This document shows positions 45,067 to 55,948 of a stretch of 64,000 nucleotides of DNA, one piece after another (the stretch's first letter is position 1; every line of letters starts with the position of its first letter). Position numbers and translations under genes: made by a program. The DNA lies in the NCBI GenBank assembly GCA_002778215.1, contig PCDM01000020.1, positions 310,001 through 374,000 of the forward strand, read 5' to 3'. Source of the stretch: Esteya vermicola. Its lineage: Eukaryota; Ascomycota; Sordariomycetes; Ophiostomatales; Ophiostomataceae. The notes under the pieces were generated by a model. The model saw only the letters and a program-made list of their open reading frames with translations, was not told the DNA's origin and made no database searches.

Positions 45067-46369
45067 TCACCGGCTCATGAGCTCACAGCCGCTGCGGATG
45101 ACGCCCACGAGAGCGCCCGTCTGGACGGTCTCGCTGGCTCCGGCAGCCACGCGGTGCTCAATGTCCGCGAGGCCGCTCAGCCACGTGATCATGACGGGGG
45201 CGGCGACCTCGACCTTGGTGACCTCCTCGGCGAGCGCCGTGATAATGTCGGCCAGCGCGAGACCACGGGCCACCTTGAGGCTGTGGATGGTGCCGAGGCA
45301 GGACGTCACGTCGCTCGTCTTGAGCAGCGTGTGCAAGATCTCGCGGATGGCATCCGGCGGAGGCGCAGCGATGCAGTTGTAAATGGTCTCGGTAGTGATG
45401 GTCTCCCGCCCTTTTTCTTCAGCGTCCTTCTCTCCCTTCTCTTCATTCTCTCCCTTCTCTCCCTTCTTGCCGTCCTTCCTCTCCAACGGCATGCTGGAAG
45501 CGTGGCAGGCCTGCAGCACGTTGAGGGCGCGGCGCATGTCGCCCCGGCTGAGCGTGATGAGCGCGTCGGCAGCCTCGGGCATAATGTGCACGTCCTCCTC
45601 GGCAATGACGCGCGTGACGAGCACGCGAATGTCGGCCTCGCGCAGCGGGCTGAAGCGGAACCGCGTGCAGCGCGACAGCAGCGCCGGCGACAGCTTGTGC
45701 GCATAGTTGGCAATGATGCAGAAGCGCGTGTTGGCCGTGTACTTTTCCATGATGCGGCGCAGTGCCATCTGCGCCGTGTTGGTCATGGCGTCGGCCTCGT
45801 CCAGCACGATCAGCTTGAAGCGAGCCAGGTTGCCTCCGCCGCTGCCTCCGCCGCCTGCGCCTCCTCCTCCTCCGCCTCCGCCGCCACCAAAAATCTGCTT
45901 CGTCGAGGCAAACGTCTTGATCTGCTCCCGCACAACGTCGATGCCGCGGTCGTCGGACGCGTTCAGCTCCAGCACCATCTGCCGCGTGTTGTGTGCTCCG
46001 TAGATGCGCCGCGCCAGAGCTAGGATCGTCGACGTCTTGCCCGTTCCCGGCGGTCCGTAGAGCAGCAGATGCGGCAGCCGGTTCGAGTCGACAAACTTGT
46101 TGATCGTGGCCAGAATGTCCTGGTGTCCCGACACGTCGTCCAGCGACACGGGCCGGTATTTCTCAACCCTGCCAGTCAGCCCTCTCTTCTTTCTGTCTCT
46201 TCTCTTCGTCTCTTCTTTTTGTCTCTTCTTCTGTCTCTCACCATGGTAGTGTGTCTTCTGCCTCGACTGGCAGGTTGGCTGCTGTGCTGCGCTTGCCTTT
46301 GGAGACCTCGGCCGAAAAGGTAATATCCTTTTGTGGCGGGTCCACTTCCATCTCCTCGACGTCCGACAT
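45067..46369 (-). CDS. RFC3: replication factor C subunit 3 (clamp-loader small subunit)
   Basis: Two exons (46369-46242, 46168-45067) give about 409 residues. RFC boxes are in order: box II WVEKYRPVSLDDVSGH (exon join), Walker A GPPGTGKTS (about 81-89), LNASDDRGIDVVR, Walker B VLDEADAM (about 164-171), NYAHKLSPALLSRCTRFRF with the SRC arginine-finger motif, and RGDMRRALNVLQ. It corresponds to yeast Rfc3 (human RFC5), which with Rfc1, 2, 4 and 5 loads PCNA on primed DNA. It is about 70 residues longer than yeast Rfc3 because of a poly-Gly insert (about 137-155) between Walker A and B, and a Lys/Glu/Gly insert after the SRC region (ERKDGKKGEKGENEEKGEKD). An upstream CACGTG at about 46469 lies in the promoter shared with the divergent small gene. 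Confidence 0.95.
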
Positions 46370-46763
46370 GGTTGAGCTCGTCTGTGGTTGAGATGTAGAG
46401 GCAACGACAGAGTTTCCTAGTTTTTGAACGCGTCGCGCTCACCGCGTAAAGTGGTGACATGGATAGATCACGTGACTATTAATAAATGTCTCCACTTCTC
46501 CACAAAGACCATTGTAGCACGGCAGCTTCTGTTTGTTGCCAGCGCGAGATGATCTTTCGGGGAGACAAGGCACAGCAGGGTGCATGACATGAAGGACGTC
46601 TTTATGTTCAATAAAGAGAGTAGAATTGTGAAAGATTTTTTTTTTGAAAAAAGTCTTGACGTGGATGCTGGCCACGAATATAAATACCCAGTCTGGAGCT
46701 CTTGTCTCGAACTCAATCTGTCCAGCACTTTACTTGTTACAAACAATCACACCCGTAGCATCC
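46370..46763. promoter_or_regulatory. divergent promoter of RFC3 and a small gene
   Basis: 394 bp. It contains GATCACGTGACT (CACGTG core at about 46468-46473) and a TATAAATA at 46679-46686, 78 bp before the ATG of the plus-strand gene. Confidence 0.6.
46679..46686 (+). promoter_or_regulatory. TATA box
   Basis: TATAAATA, 78 bp upstream of the ATG at 46764. It supports that start over the in-frame ATG at 46644, which lies upstream of the TATA box. Confidence 0.6.
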
Positions 46764-47420
46764 ATGTCTTTCCAAACCTCTACCATTCAAAAGGAAATGG
46801 AGCGTCGTGCAGACGACTTCGCAGACAAGGACAGCGACGCATCTTACGAAGCAGTGGAGCTCCCAGAGACGGAATCTTGCTTTCAGGACCCCGTCTACCT
46901 CGAGAGTGACACTCCTGACGATGTCTCGGACGACGACCTGCCCCCTTGGGCGGCCTTTCCATGGATCCCGTGGATTTCGGCTGTTTCGAGCCCCGACAGC
47001 GTCAGTGTCCAAGGCTCTTGGCACAGCGCTCGCAGCACCCGTAGCCTATCTGAGAGGGGTGACGATGCTGATAGCAAGGACTGTGACGATCGTGTCAGCA
47101 GTGTCCATGTCAGCGACAGTAACACGTATTCTAGTAATAGCCCCAGCCCCTCGGATTTTAGCCTTGTTGCCAAAGAGGATATCTGGGACGAAGAGGAAGG
47201 CATCTTTGTGAGTGCCAAGGACAATGGCCAGCCCGTCCTCGTAAACAAGAGCTTTGCTTTTGATGCCGGCGAGCGGCGCTGCGTCCGCGGCGAGAGGGAG
47301 GTCAGGCGACTGAGACGGGCGAGGCGGCTGCGAAAAGCCAGACAGCCGAAGCCCGTGCTCTTCCGCCGCAAGGGCCAGTTCAAGCCTGCCCGCCCCGGAA
47401 AGCATGGCATGCACGAGTAA
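46764..47420 (+). CDS. hypothetical protein with acidic body and basic C-terminus
   Basis: Single exon, 218 residues from the ATG at 46764; the choice is based on the TATA box just upstream. I do not recognise the family. The N-terminal two-thirds is acidic and Ser/Asp-rich, with a Trp-rich patch LPPWAAFPWIPWISAVSS near residues 58-75 and WDEEEGIFV near 145. The last 50 residues are strongly basic (EREVRRLRRARRLRKARQPK). Charge asymmetry of this kind is common in nucleic-acid or chromatin-associated and in ribosome-associated proteins, but nothing more can be said. It shares a promoter with RFC3. It could be a lineage-specific gene. Confidence 0.55.
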   Translation: MSFQTSTIQKEMERRADDFADKDSDASYEAVELPETESCFQDPVYLESDTPDDVSDDDLPPWAAFPWIPWISAVSSPDSVSVQGSWHSARSTRSLSERGDDADSKDCDDRVSSVHVSDSNTYSSNSPSPSDFSLVAKEDIWDEEEGIFVSAKDNGQPVLVNKSFAFDAGERRCVRGEREVRRLRRARRLRKARQPKPVLFRRKGQFKPARPGKHGMHE

Positions 47421-47567
47421 GTGTATACCAGGAACATGACGATACCCATACAAATATACAAATATACAAATATACAAATTGATTTGATCTATATATACGA
47501 GTGTAAAAAATGTTTAATGTTCAGCGTGATTTGACAATGTTTCTTCTTCAGCAGTTCTTTCGAGAGT

Positions 47568-48825
47568 CTACTGAAAGTCGTAGCCGGCCGGCGGGTTGAG
47601 GCCGTCATTGTTCTCAATCGTGTCCGCATAGTAGGTTGGGTGGTCACTGCCCTTCCAGGTCTCGCGGACAAGGGGAGACACGTGGCGCTCGTTGTGGATG
47701 AGGCAGAGGTTCGGCTTCGGGTAGACGGGGAAGACGGGATCCTTGTTCATGACGCCGTCGTACGACTGGTTGAAGAAGCGGCCGCTAAAGTCGGTCTCGT
47801 TCCAGGCGCGGATGGTGTCGCCCGTGTGCTGGGCGACGAGATCAAAGATGTTGGCGCCCACGTCCCAGCGGCCGAGGGTGGGCAGGTCCCAGTTGGCCTG
47901 GACGGTGGCGAGCCCGCTGTAGTGGTTGTAGTAGTTGCTGTCCGAGGTGCCGACGAGGGCGGGCGGGACGACGTCGCCGAGCAGCAGGGCGAGGATGCGG
48001 TTGCGCAGGCTGTAGGTGGAGTTCTCGTCAAAGGTGACGAGCACGAGCGTGTTGTTGATGAAGCGGTCGTCGGTCAGCAGCGGCTCGAGGAAGCGGCGGG
48101 TCCAGGCGCCGGCGACGGTGACGGAGGAGTCGTGGCCGTCCGAGGTCATGTTGGGCGTGATGAACATCCACTGGGGCAGCGTGCCCTGCTCGAGGTCCTG
48201 GTAGAAGGAGGTGAGGTTCTTGATCTGGGCGGCGCGCTCGGCGAAGCGGGTGACGTTGTTGTAGAGGACGGCCGGGTTGTGCTTGCGGACGTAGTCGTTG
48301 GCGCCGTTTTGCTGGTTGACATAGCCGACACCCTCGAAGCCGCTGTAGGGCATGTCTTCCTGGTACTCGCCCCAGCTGATGCCGCGGTCGTCGAGCAGGT
48401 CCATGAGGGTGGTGATGTTCTGGTCAAAAAAGAGAAAGTTGTCATTGTCCATGCCAAAGTAGTCGCCTGAGATGGAGGCGGCGTAGTTGGGCTGGCTGGG
48501 ATGGGTCACGGCGTAGTAGTTGGAGAGCGTGAGGCCCTTTTTGGCGAGGAAGGCGAGGTTTGCTAATGGTCAGGAGGAGGAGCAGGAGAGAGAGAGAGAG
48601 AGACGTACGATCATTGACGGCCATGTCATAGTCCGTGTTCTCGAGCCAGACAATGGCGATGCGGTCAAAAGCCTTGCCCTTGACGTTGCTGACGGGGCTC
48701 CGCGAGATGGCCGTGGCCTGGGCAGCCTTGACATCAGACACGCTCGTGGCCGTGTGCTCGTACTGGGCGAGGACAGCCACAGCTGCCGTGGCAGCCGTGG
48801 CGAGCAGAGACAGGGCAGAAGGCAT
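47568..48825 (-). CDS. secreted acid phosphatase, PHO/phosphoesterase family
   Basis: Two exons (48825-48609, 48562-47568) give about 403 residues. A signal peptide (MPSALSLLATAATAAVAVLA) leads into FDRIAIVWLENTDYDMAVNDPNL, the start of the phosphoesterase (phospholipase C/acid phosphatase) family, followed by VTHPSQPNYAASISGDYFG, where the Ser-x-Pro-Asn-Tyr box is the catalytic and metal region. DGHDSSVTVAGAW and TLVLVTFDEN carry later metal ligands. This matches the fungal phosphate-repressible acid phosphatase (PHOA-type) rather than the histidine acid phosphatase encoded at 40665-42286. Several N-glycosylation sites are present. It would release inorganic phosphate outside the cell; regulation by phosphate starvation is usual for the family but no specific site was verified here. 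Confidence 0.9.
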
Positions 48826-51636
48826 CTTGGCGGGTGGGAGGACAGTACAGAGAAGAAAGACAAGAGGACAAGAGACGGGAGGGAGGATCGACAGGTCTAG
48901 CATTATTATACTCCGTCCTCGTCCTTCTTCTCTCGTCCTTCTTCTCTCCGAGCTGTGGATACGACCAGCCGAATGCGACAAGGCACTGCACATGGGCCAG
49001 CTTCCAGCTACTACGTACAGGAAAGATTGGCCATGAAAGTCCTGGGCATGTGGAATAATCACGCCGCTGATTGGCTGTGGCCTCGAGTCCAGAAAGCTTA
49101 GTCGGGAGAAGAAGCTTCTTCGTGTGGAGTTCCCGGGGACCTAGCCGGACGCTGTCGAGGTACCAGTACGTTCACGGCAAGTAGACACGCACACGATTTC
49201 AGTGCCCTGGTGCTGCTGGACAGGTTCCGTGTACGGGTGAGACGGCCTGCTACTGACCTACCTATTCGAGCAACGATCCACCTCAGCTGCAGGCTGAGTG
49301 AGAGACGCGAGCAGGTCCTGTCTTCTCTGCCGACACTCGCAGTCTGCCTACTTGTACGACCGAGAGCAGAGCCTGCAGGAACAGCCAGAATATCAAAGAA
49401 TAAGAAAAAAATTAAATAATCGAAAAAAATCACAAGCTTTTTAGTGGCCGACAGCACCATGAGGTACCCGGACAATGAAGAGAATGCATTGTTTGTAGTG
49501 GAGCATTGTGACCACACGTGCCGCTGCGGCTTGGCAGGATTGGTCACATGCCATTCAGAGTTAGTGGCCAGTCCACATCACCCCAGGGGATACGGCGCTA
49601 GAACACATAGTACGAGAACAATAGCTTTTTGTGAGAAGTAAGAAGAGAACACTCTCGATGGATTCTGGAACGCTTACAAAGTCTATGATCCTCATTCGAC
49701 AATCGAACATGCACGTGGGCGAAGGAAGCTATAACGAGGCTGGTCTTTATACGGAGTATTAATGGATTGGGAGTCTAGTGCGGTCGCTCGTCCAATGACC
49801 ATTTATTGAAACAGGTTCGAGGCGGGAAATGAATGCGAGAGCCGAAAGGACTCGGATGGCGGAATCCTGCCATGCGCAGGACTTGTGAAGTCATACAAGG
49901 AGGATGACGTGCACTGATATGCAAGGGCTTTTTGACAACCCTGGCACTGCGTACTGCATACTGCGTAATGCGTAGTACTTGTGCGCTGAAGATTGGTGTT
50001 TAAGAGTATTGACAGCCTCGGGACTGCAGACATGCAGATGAGCATCTCTCTACTTGTAGTTCTCAATGGATCTCAGAGGGTCAGAAGCCATCTTGTAAGG
50101 AAAGATGACCACGTGATAGGGTCACGTGGAAGAGATGGACGTGAATATTGACCGACTTCTCTAATAGGGAATAGATTTCGGAAATACAGATCTACGAATG
50201 TCTTATCAGTGGACAATAACGCAATCTCATATTATCCCTGTCCCTAGTTTAATAATTAAAGATTAGCTTTTTCTTTTTCTTTTTCCTTTTTCTTTTTTCC
50301 TTTTTCTGATTTCCTCGTCTTCTATTCATACCATCTCTGCCTTGCCACCTCTTGCTTGACCCTCCCTGTGTCCTCTAGTCCAGGCTCTTGAGATGAGAGA
50401 GACTACAAAGTACGGCGTGCTCGTGGAAATGTAAATAATCTATAGATAGATACGCCCAGACACTACGAGTTCTGTAGGCACTACGCCGCAGCCGCAGAGG
50501 CTGCGCATCTGCCCTTTCTCGTATTGGAGACACGTCCTTAGACCATGAAGGGAAAATAGCGGGTCGTAAGCCAAATGACAAGCCTGGAAAGCCCAACTCT
50601 CGGGCGCACGAACCAGAAGCTAAGCAGATGTCACTGTCGTGCCAGTTGTCTCTTGTTGTCTCTTGTTGTCGCTTGTTGCCTCTTTGTCCCCCCCCTCTCG
50701 TCTCCTGTCGTTTGGCGTCTGGAGTACACAATGCTCTTTCACTCGTCAGGATGCCATCATCTGTCCTGAGACACGGTGACCGTCAGACTGTTTCTGCTTT
50801 CCGCTAAGCCATCTGAATCTGGGCTGTACGAGTACATTGTAGTTTTTTTCTTATCATTTTTTTCTCTTTTGATCATTTTTAATCTCATTTCCCCTTACTC
50901 CTCCGAAGCCCTTTGAACCATTCTCATAATAGTCAAGACGCCGCTTGGCAGGAGGGCAAAGAGGGCATACTCCGTAGAGGCAAAGACAAAAAAAAAGGCA
51001 CAGGGCAAGGCATAGAGAGCAACACAAACTATAGAGTACAATTGGCTCCGTATCGAATACTACGGGTGAGCTTCGTATAACTGGAAGGATGTCCTTCAAA
51101 TGTTTCTTCGTACTCGTATACGGAGTAGCGACAACACTGCCAACGACTCGTATTCCATCCTTTACTTTTGCTGGCTAGTGCGTGACATTTACTCTCCTTC
51201 TCTCTTCACTCTTCTCACTTCACTCTTCTCATTCTCCTCTCGTTCTTCTCTTCTTCTTCTCTTCTTATTCTCTCGCTTTGCCTCTTTCTCTTCTACATTG
51301 TCTTGCCTGTCTCATTGTTGTCTTGTCCTCTTTCTCAGTTTCTCGGTTCTTTCTTGCTTTTCAGTTTCTCATCCCAATCCACAAATCCTTCTCCCCCCCT
51401 TTTCTTGTCAGACTCGCTGACTCTCCCCGACTCACCTCACCCATTCACGACTCACCGCTGTCTTTCCTCGTTTCTTGTCTCTTATGCGTCTGTCGTGGGA
51501 GCTGTCTGGAGGATTCCTGTTTTAATTGTCTTGCCTATTCCTTTTACCTCTATTAATTCTTTCCGATCATTGCGCTGCATCCCGGATTCTCTCATTCTCT
51601 TCTTTCCATTTTCGTGTATTCTCCGACTTCTTCACC
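48826..51636. other. 2.8-kb intergenic region, no gene supported
   Basis: Between divergent acid phosphatase and endoglucanase genes. It contains two CACGTG sites about 18 bp apart near 50111-50133, TACGGAGTA at 49749, 50968 (inverted) and 51119, and a long CT-rich leader (51180-51630) before the endoglucanase ATG. Open frames lack domains. Confidence 0.5.
50108..50136. promoter_or_regulatory. pair of CACGTG sites
   Basis: ACCACGTGATAGGGTCACGTGG: two perfect E-boxes in opposite flank orientation, about 1.5 kb upstream of the endoglucanase gene and 1.3 kb upstream of the PHO gene. Confidence 0.4.
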
Positions 51637-53253
51637 ATGCGACCCATCCTTTCATCTCTGCTGCTGGGGCTGACCGCTCTCTGCGAGGCTCGGCTCAAAT
51701 ACGTGGTAAGCAGTTCTCCCCCCCAAAACAGGACTCTATTTTTCGATGCTAATCGGTCACCAGGGTGTGGCCATTTCGGGCATCGACTTTGACTGTGACA
51801 TTCAAGTGAGTTTCTTTACTTTTTTTTTGCCCCATTTCCTTTCTTTTTCCTCTGCAAAAGTCCCCAGAGGCGGGCTAAAATGCTGGCCACCGCCCCCGGC
51901 AACAACGGCAACTACGGACAACGGCCTTTTGCCCCCCTGCCCCTGCGCCCCATGCTGTCATGCTGACTAAGCACAGGGGACATGTCCGTTCAGCGACGTC
52001 CAGGTGCCTCTCAAGTCGCTCGGCGGTGCCGACAGCGCCGGGCAGATGCAGCACTTTGTCGACGATGACAATGTCAACATTTTCAGACTCCGTATGTTGT
52101 CCCCCCCTCCTAGGCTCCAGACTCAGACTGACCAGTCAAACAAGCCACCACATGGCAGTTTCTGCTGGCCGGCCGGACCGTCGGCAAGCTCAACAGCGAC
52201 CGGCTGCAGAACTACGAGGACCTCGTCTCGGCCTGTCTGGCCACGGGGGCCTACTGCATGCTGGAGATCCACAACTTTGCCCACTTTGAGGGCAAGATCA
52301 TCGGCCAGGGCGGCCCCTCCAACGCCGATTTTGCCAGCCTCTGGTCGATCCTCGCGACCAAGTACAAGGACGAGGACAAGGTCATCTTTGAGCTGATGAA
52401 CGAGCCGCACGACCTCGACATTGGCCTGTGGGCTGACACCTGCCAGGCGGCTGTCACGGCTATCCGCAAGGCGGGCGCCAACCAGATGATTCTGCTGCCG
52501 GGCACCAACTTTGCCAGCGCCGCCACCATCACGTCCGACGGCAGCGCCGACAAGCTGTTTGCCATTACCAACCCCGACGGGTCCTACGACAACCTCGTGC
52601 TCGACGTCCACAAGTACCTCGACACGAGCAACTCGGGCACCGAGAAGGAGTGCACGACGGACAACGTCGGCAACTTTACAAAGGTCGCCGACTACCTGCG
52701 CGAGAACAAGCGCACCGCCCTCATCAGCGAGACGGGCGCCTCGAGCAGCGACTCGTGCCTGACCGCCTTCAAGGCCCAGAACGAGTACATTGCCGATAAC
52801 GACGACGTCTTCCTTGGCTACGTCGCCTGGGCCGCCGGCGGCTTCGACCAGACCTACCTGCTCAGCCTGACGCCGACGCTCGTCAATGGCAAGTACGTCA
52901 ACAATAAGGTCATGTCCGACTGCGTCCTCGCGCCCTGGGGCAACGCACCCACGACCACGTCGTCGTCATCGTCGACCAAGACCAAGACGACCTCGTCTTC
53001 CTCCTCCTCTACCAAGGCCACCACCACCACGGCCTCTTCTTCCTCCTCCTCCTCCACCACATCCGCAACATCGACGGCCATTACCAGTCTGCCCGAGAAT
53101 GCCGGCTCGTCGCTGAGCTCTCCGACGCCGAGCCAGAATGCCGGCCCCGGGTCGCGGGGGCTGGCGGCTTCCGGGGCCGTGTGTGGTCTCCTGATCGGCG
53201 GCCTCTCGTCGGCCGTGCTGCTGCTCTCGTCGGCGGCCATTCTGCTGTACTAG
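51637..53253 (+). CDS. GH5 endo-beta-1,4-glucanase (Egl2/Cel5A type) with GPI tail
   Basis: Four exons (51637-51705, 51764-51805, 51977-52091, 52145-53253) give about 444 residues. A signal peptide precedes LKYVGVAISGIDFDCDI and GTCPF, as in Trichoderma Egl2-type catalytic domains. GH5 motifs: FRLPTTWQFL, LEIHNFAHFEGKIIGQGGP, acid/base Glu162 in FELMNEPHD, LDVHKYLDTSNSG, nucleophile about Glu271 in ALISETGAS, and GYVAWAAGGFD. There is no cellulose-binding module; instead a Ser/Thr-rich linker is followed by a C-terminal hydrophobic GPI-type signal. The enzyme should therefore cleave beta-1,4-glucan at the cell surface. The exon 4 acceptor that restores the conserved Pro in FRLP is AAG at 52142-52144; a CAG at 52133-52135 is also in frame but replaces it. 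Confidence 0.92.
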
Positions 53254-54049
53254 GCGAACAGGCAATTTTTTGTTAAAAAAAAAAAAAAGAAAAAAAAAAG
53301 AGGCTTTTCAGGTTCTCAGCGGAGCATTTATAGACGTCCGTCGGATTGGAGAGGAGAGTACATTTTGTGATTTTCTTGTTCATTTTCTGTATCTTCTTTT
53401 GCCGTCTTTAGCATTCTGTGCATAGCGCTGTAGTCTTGTGTAGTCTTGCATTTGTATATAATACGCAGCGGCAGAGGGAAAAAGGGAGTGGGAAGCTCAC
53501 TTTTCCACGTATAGTTCAGGCTGATTCCATAGAGCAAGAATTCCAAGAAACCCACAAGCAAACAAGCGAAAACCGGAAAGACATGAGAGCTCTGGACGCC
53601 ATCGAGGTCCTAGTGCAGGGAGACTACTATGGATCTACAAAGAGGAACTCGGCCAGGAACTCGATGACTTTGTGTCTCTGGACAAGCGTGTTTCGAGTTG
53701 ACCATACCTGGCCACGCTCTTATTTAGCCGTCTTGTTAGACCACTATCGGGACTTGCCCCGGTCAGGATACGACATTCATCTACGAGTGCCGAGTCTCTC
53801 GACAGCGAATTGCCTATTGTGCCTGCTTCTAGAGCGGGTAAAGGTGGAGATGAAAGATGAAATGAAATCAAGCAGGAGATGACGCCATGGTCCGAGCAAA
53901 TAGGCGACGTTTTCGGGTATCTTGGTATGGGATGGAGTGTCTGATTTTGTCGATGCTGTCCTGTGCATCGAGTACAATTAGTATTCCTAGCAAGATGTCG
54001 ACAGTTGACGACCATTGGAGTCCAGAGTCCAGAGTGTTTCACCACAGAC
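53254..54049. other. intergenic region, nothing recognised
   Basis: 796 bp between the endoglucanase stop and the second protease, which are in tandem. A-rich tract at 53275-53300. Open frames on both strands lack any domain or splice support. Confidence 0.5.
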
Positions 54050-55938
54050 ATGCGGCAAGCAAGAGGCAGTCTTTTTTTCTATCCTGCCCTGTCCCTCCTG
54101 TCCCTCCTGTCCCTCCTGTCTGTCTTGTGGACAGTCTCGGCCATGCCGTCGCCCTCCATCGAGCACCGTGATCCGGCCCAGTTTCCACGGCCCAAACCCG
54201 AGCCGGTCTCGCAGCGGTTCCCCCAGAAGCTCTCGCGCGTGCCGCTCCCCCAAGGCAGCTTGCGTGCGGAAGCGGAGGGGGTGGCAGCGGCGCCGTTTTC
54301 GTGGACGGCCAGCGTGCGGTCCGTCGTGGGGTACGGGTTTGTGCAGGTGCCGCTGCAGCAGGCGAGCACCAGAGGGAAGTTGTCATCGTCGTCGTCGTCG
54401 TCGTCGTCACCGCTCGTCTTCCCGGCAGAGCCACGGCCAGACAGGGCCGGCACGCCGCTGACAGCGGACGTGGAGCCTGGCTCGGGATACGGATGGGGGT
54501 CAGTGCGGCTGTCTGATTTTCGAGGCGGACAGGGCTACATGATGCCGAGTGAGTGGGCGTGTATACGTATTTCCTATTCTCAGCGAGCACGACAGCTCAT
54601 GCCCGTTCTCTAGTCTATATTGGATCTCCGGCACAGACGGTCTACCTGACGGTGGACACGGCCTCCCGACAGCTGTGGGTGAACCCCAATTGCGGGTACA
54701 CGACGCGGCCGACGGCGTGCTCGCAGACGGGCAAGTACAACCCGATTGTGTCCAACACATCGCAGCAGCTGCACATGGACTTTTCGCAGGTCTACGGCAG
54801 CGGGGCCGTGCAGGGCAGCTTCTACGAGGACATGATGGTTGTGTCGAGTGAGTTTTTTTGCCAGGTTGACATTGTCAGAGACAGAAGAAGGGCTGACGAC
54901 AAGACTTTTATGTTCCCAACTACTCATTTGGCGTGGCCAACGACTCGCGGACCATGGACGCCGGCGTCATGGGTCTCGCGCCGTCGACGCAGTATTTTAC
55001 CATGGTATCGAAGCTCTACATGCTGGGCTACATCTACCAGCCCATCTTTAGTCTGGGACTGGGCGGCGACAGTGACGGCGACGACTACAGTATGTATCGT
55101 TTGATTTTTTTGAAATTTTTCTTTTTTCCTTCTGTCATTCTCACATCTAGGCGAGCTCGTCTTTGGCGGCGTCAACCGGTTCCGGTACTCGGGGGCCCTG
55201 CAGCCCGTCCTCCTGAATGCCCGAGCCAGCAGCCAGTCCCCTGAATGGATGTTGTACGTCCCCCCCTTCTTTCTTCTTTTCCGCCCTCTCATCTTCTCTT
55301 TTCGTCCCTGACTGCCAGCTACTCCATCAACGTCACGTCCATCGGCATGACCGAGCCCGACACGCCGTCACGGGACTTTCTCTTCTTTGAGCTGCCGATG
55401 GTCGTCGACGCCGGCTCGACGCTGTCGTACGTCCACGAGGAGATTGCCAGCGTCATTGGCGAGCGGCTGAACGCGACGCGCGGACCCCAGAACGACCTCT
55501 TTGTCGACTGCCGTCTGCGTCAGCTCAACGGCACCGTCGACGTCGGCTTCAACCGCAACGGCCGCATCACCCTCACCCGCAACAGCACCACCACCACCAG
55601 CGAGGGCCTGCACATCCACATTCCCTACCGCGACTTTATCTTTGAAAACACGCCCGGCGAGTGCTATCTGGGCTTCCAGCCGGCGGACCCCGACGATGTC
55701 GTCTACGTTCTCGGCCTCACCTTTTTGCGTGGAGCCTATCGTGCGTCTCTTTTCCCTTCTCTCTCTTTCTCTCTCCCTCCCCTTCTCTCTCTTTCTCTCT
55801 ATCTCTCACACACAACCAGTCGTATTTGATCAGCAGCTGCCTGCCATCTGGATGGCCGACTACTACAACTGCGGCGACGGCGTGACGGCCGTCGGACTCT
55901 CCCTGGCCGACATTGGCGACAAGATTGGCCAGTGCTGA
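54050..55938 (+). CDS. pepsin-like protein with altered active-site triads
   Basis: Six exons (54050-54548, 54614-54847, 54904-55089, 55151-55253, 55319-55740, 55820-55938) give about 520 residues. The ATG at 54050 is chosen because it adds a signal peptide (SLFFYPALSLLSLLSLLSVLWTVSA). A propeptide with a TCG-encoded poly-Ser run precedes the A1 fold: IYIGSPAQTVYLTVDTASRQLWVNPNCG, NYSFGVAND, SELVFGGVN, MVVDAGSTLSYV, then LVFDQQLPAIW. Both catalytic Asp are present but the triads are DTA and DAG, not the usual D[TS]G. Glycine loss in the first loop and Ala in place of Ser/Thr in the second may weaken activity. The WVNP-x-CG block is shared with the protease at 34157-35816, so the two are distant paralogues. 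The exon 3 acceptor is AAG (54901-54903). Confidence 0.85.
54380..54410. repeat. (TCG)n coding repeat, poly-Ser
   Basis: Seven or more TCG units in the propeptide of the aspartic protease at 54050-55938. Confidence 0.85.
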
Positions 55939-55948
55939 GCCCCCCATC

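Noticed and set aside
52133..52144. CAG acceptor at 52135 for endoglucanase exon 4
   Set aside because: It is in frame, but it replaces the conserved FRLP-TTW block with an insertion. The AAG acceptor nine bases later restores the family sequence. Kept as an alternative in the gene entry.
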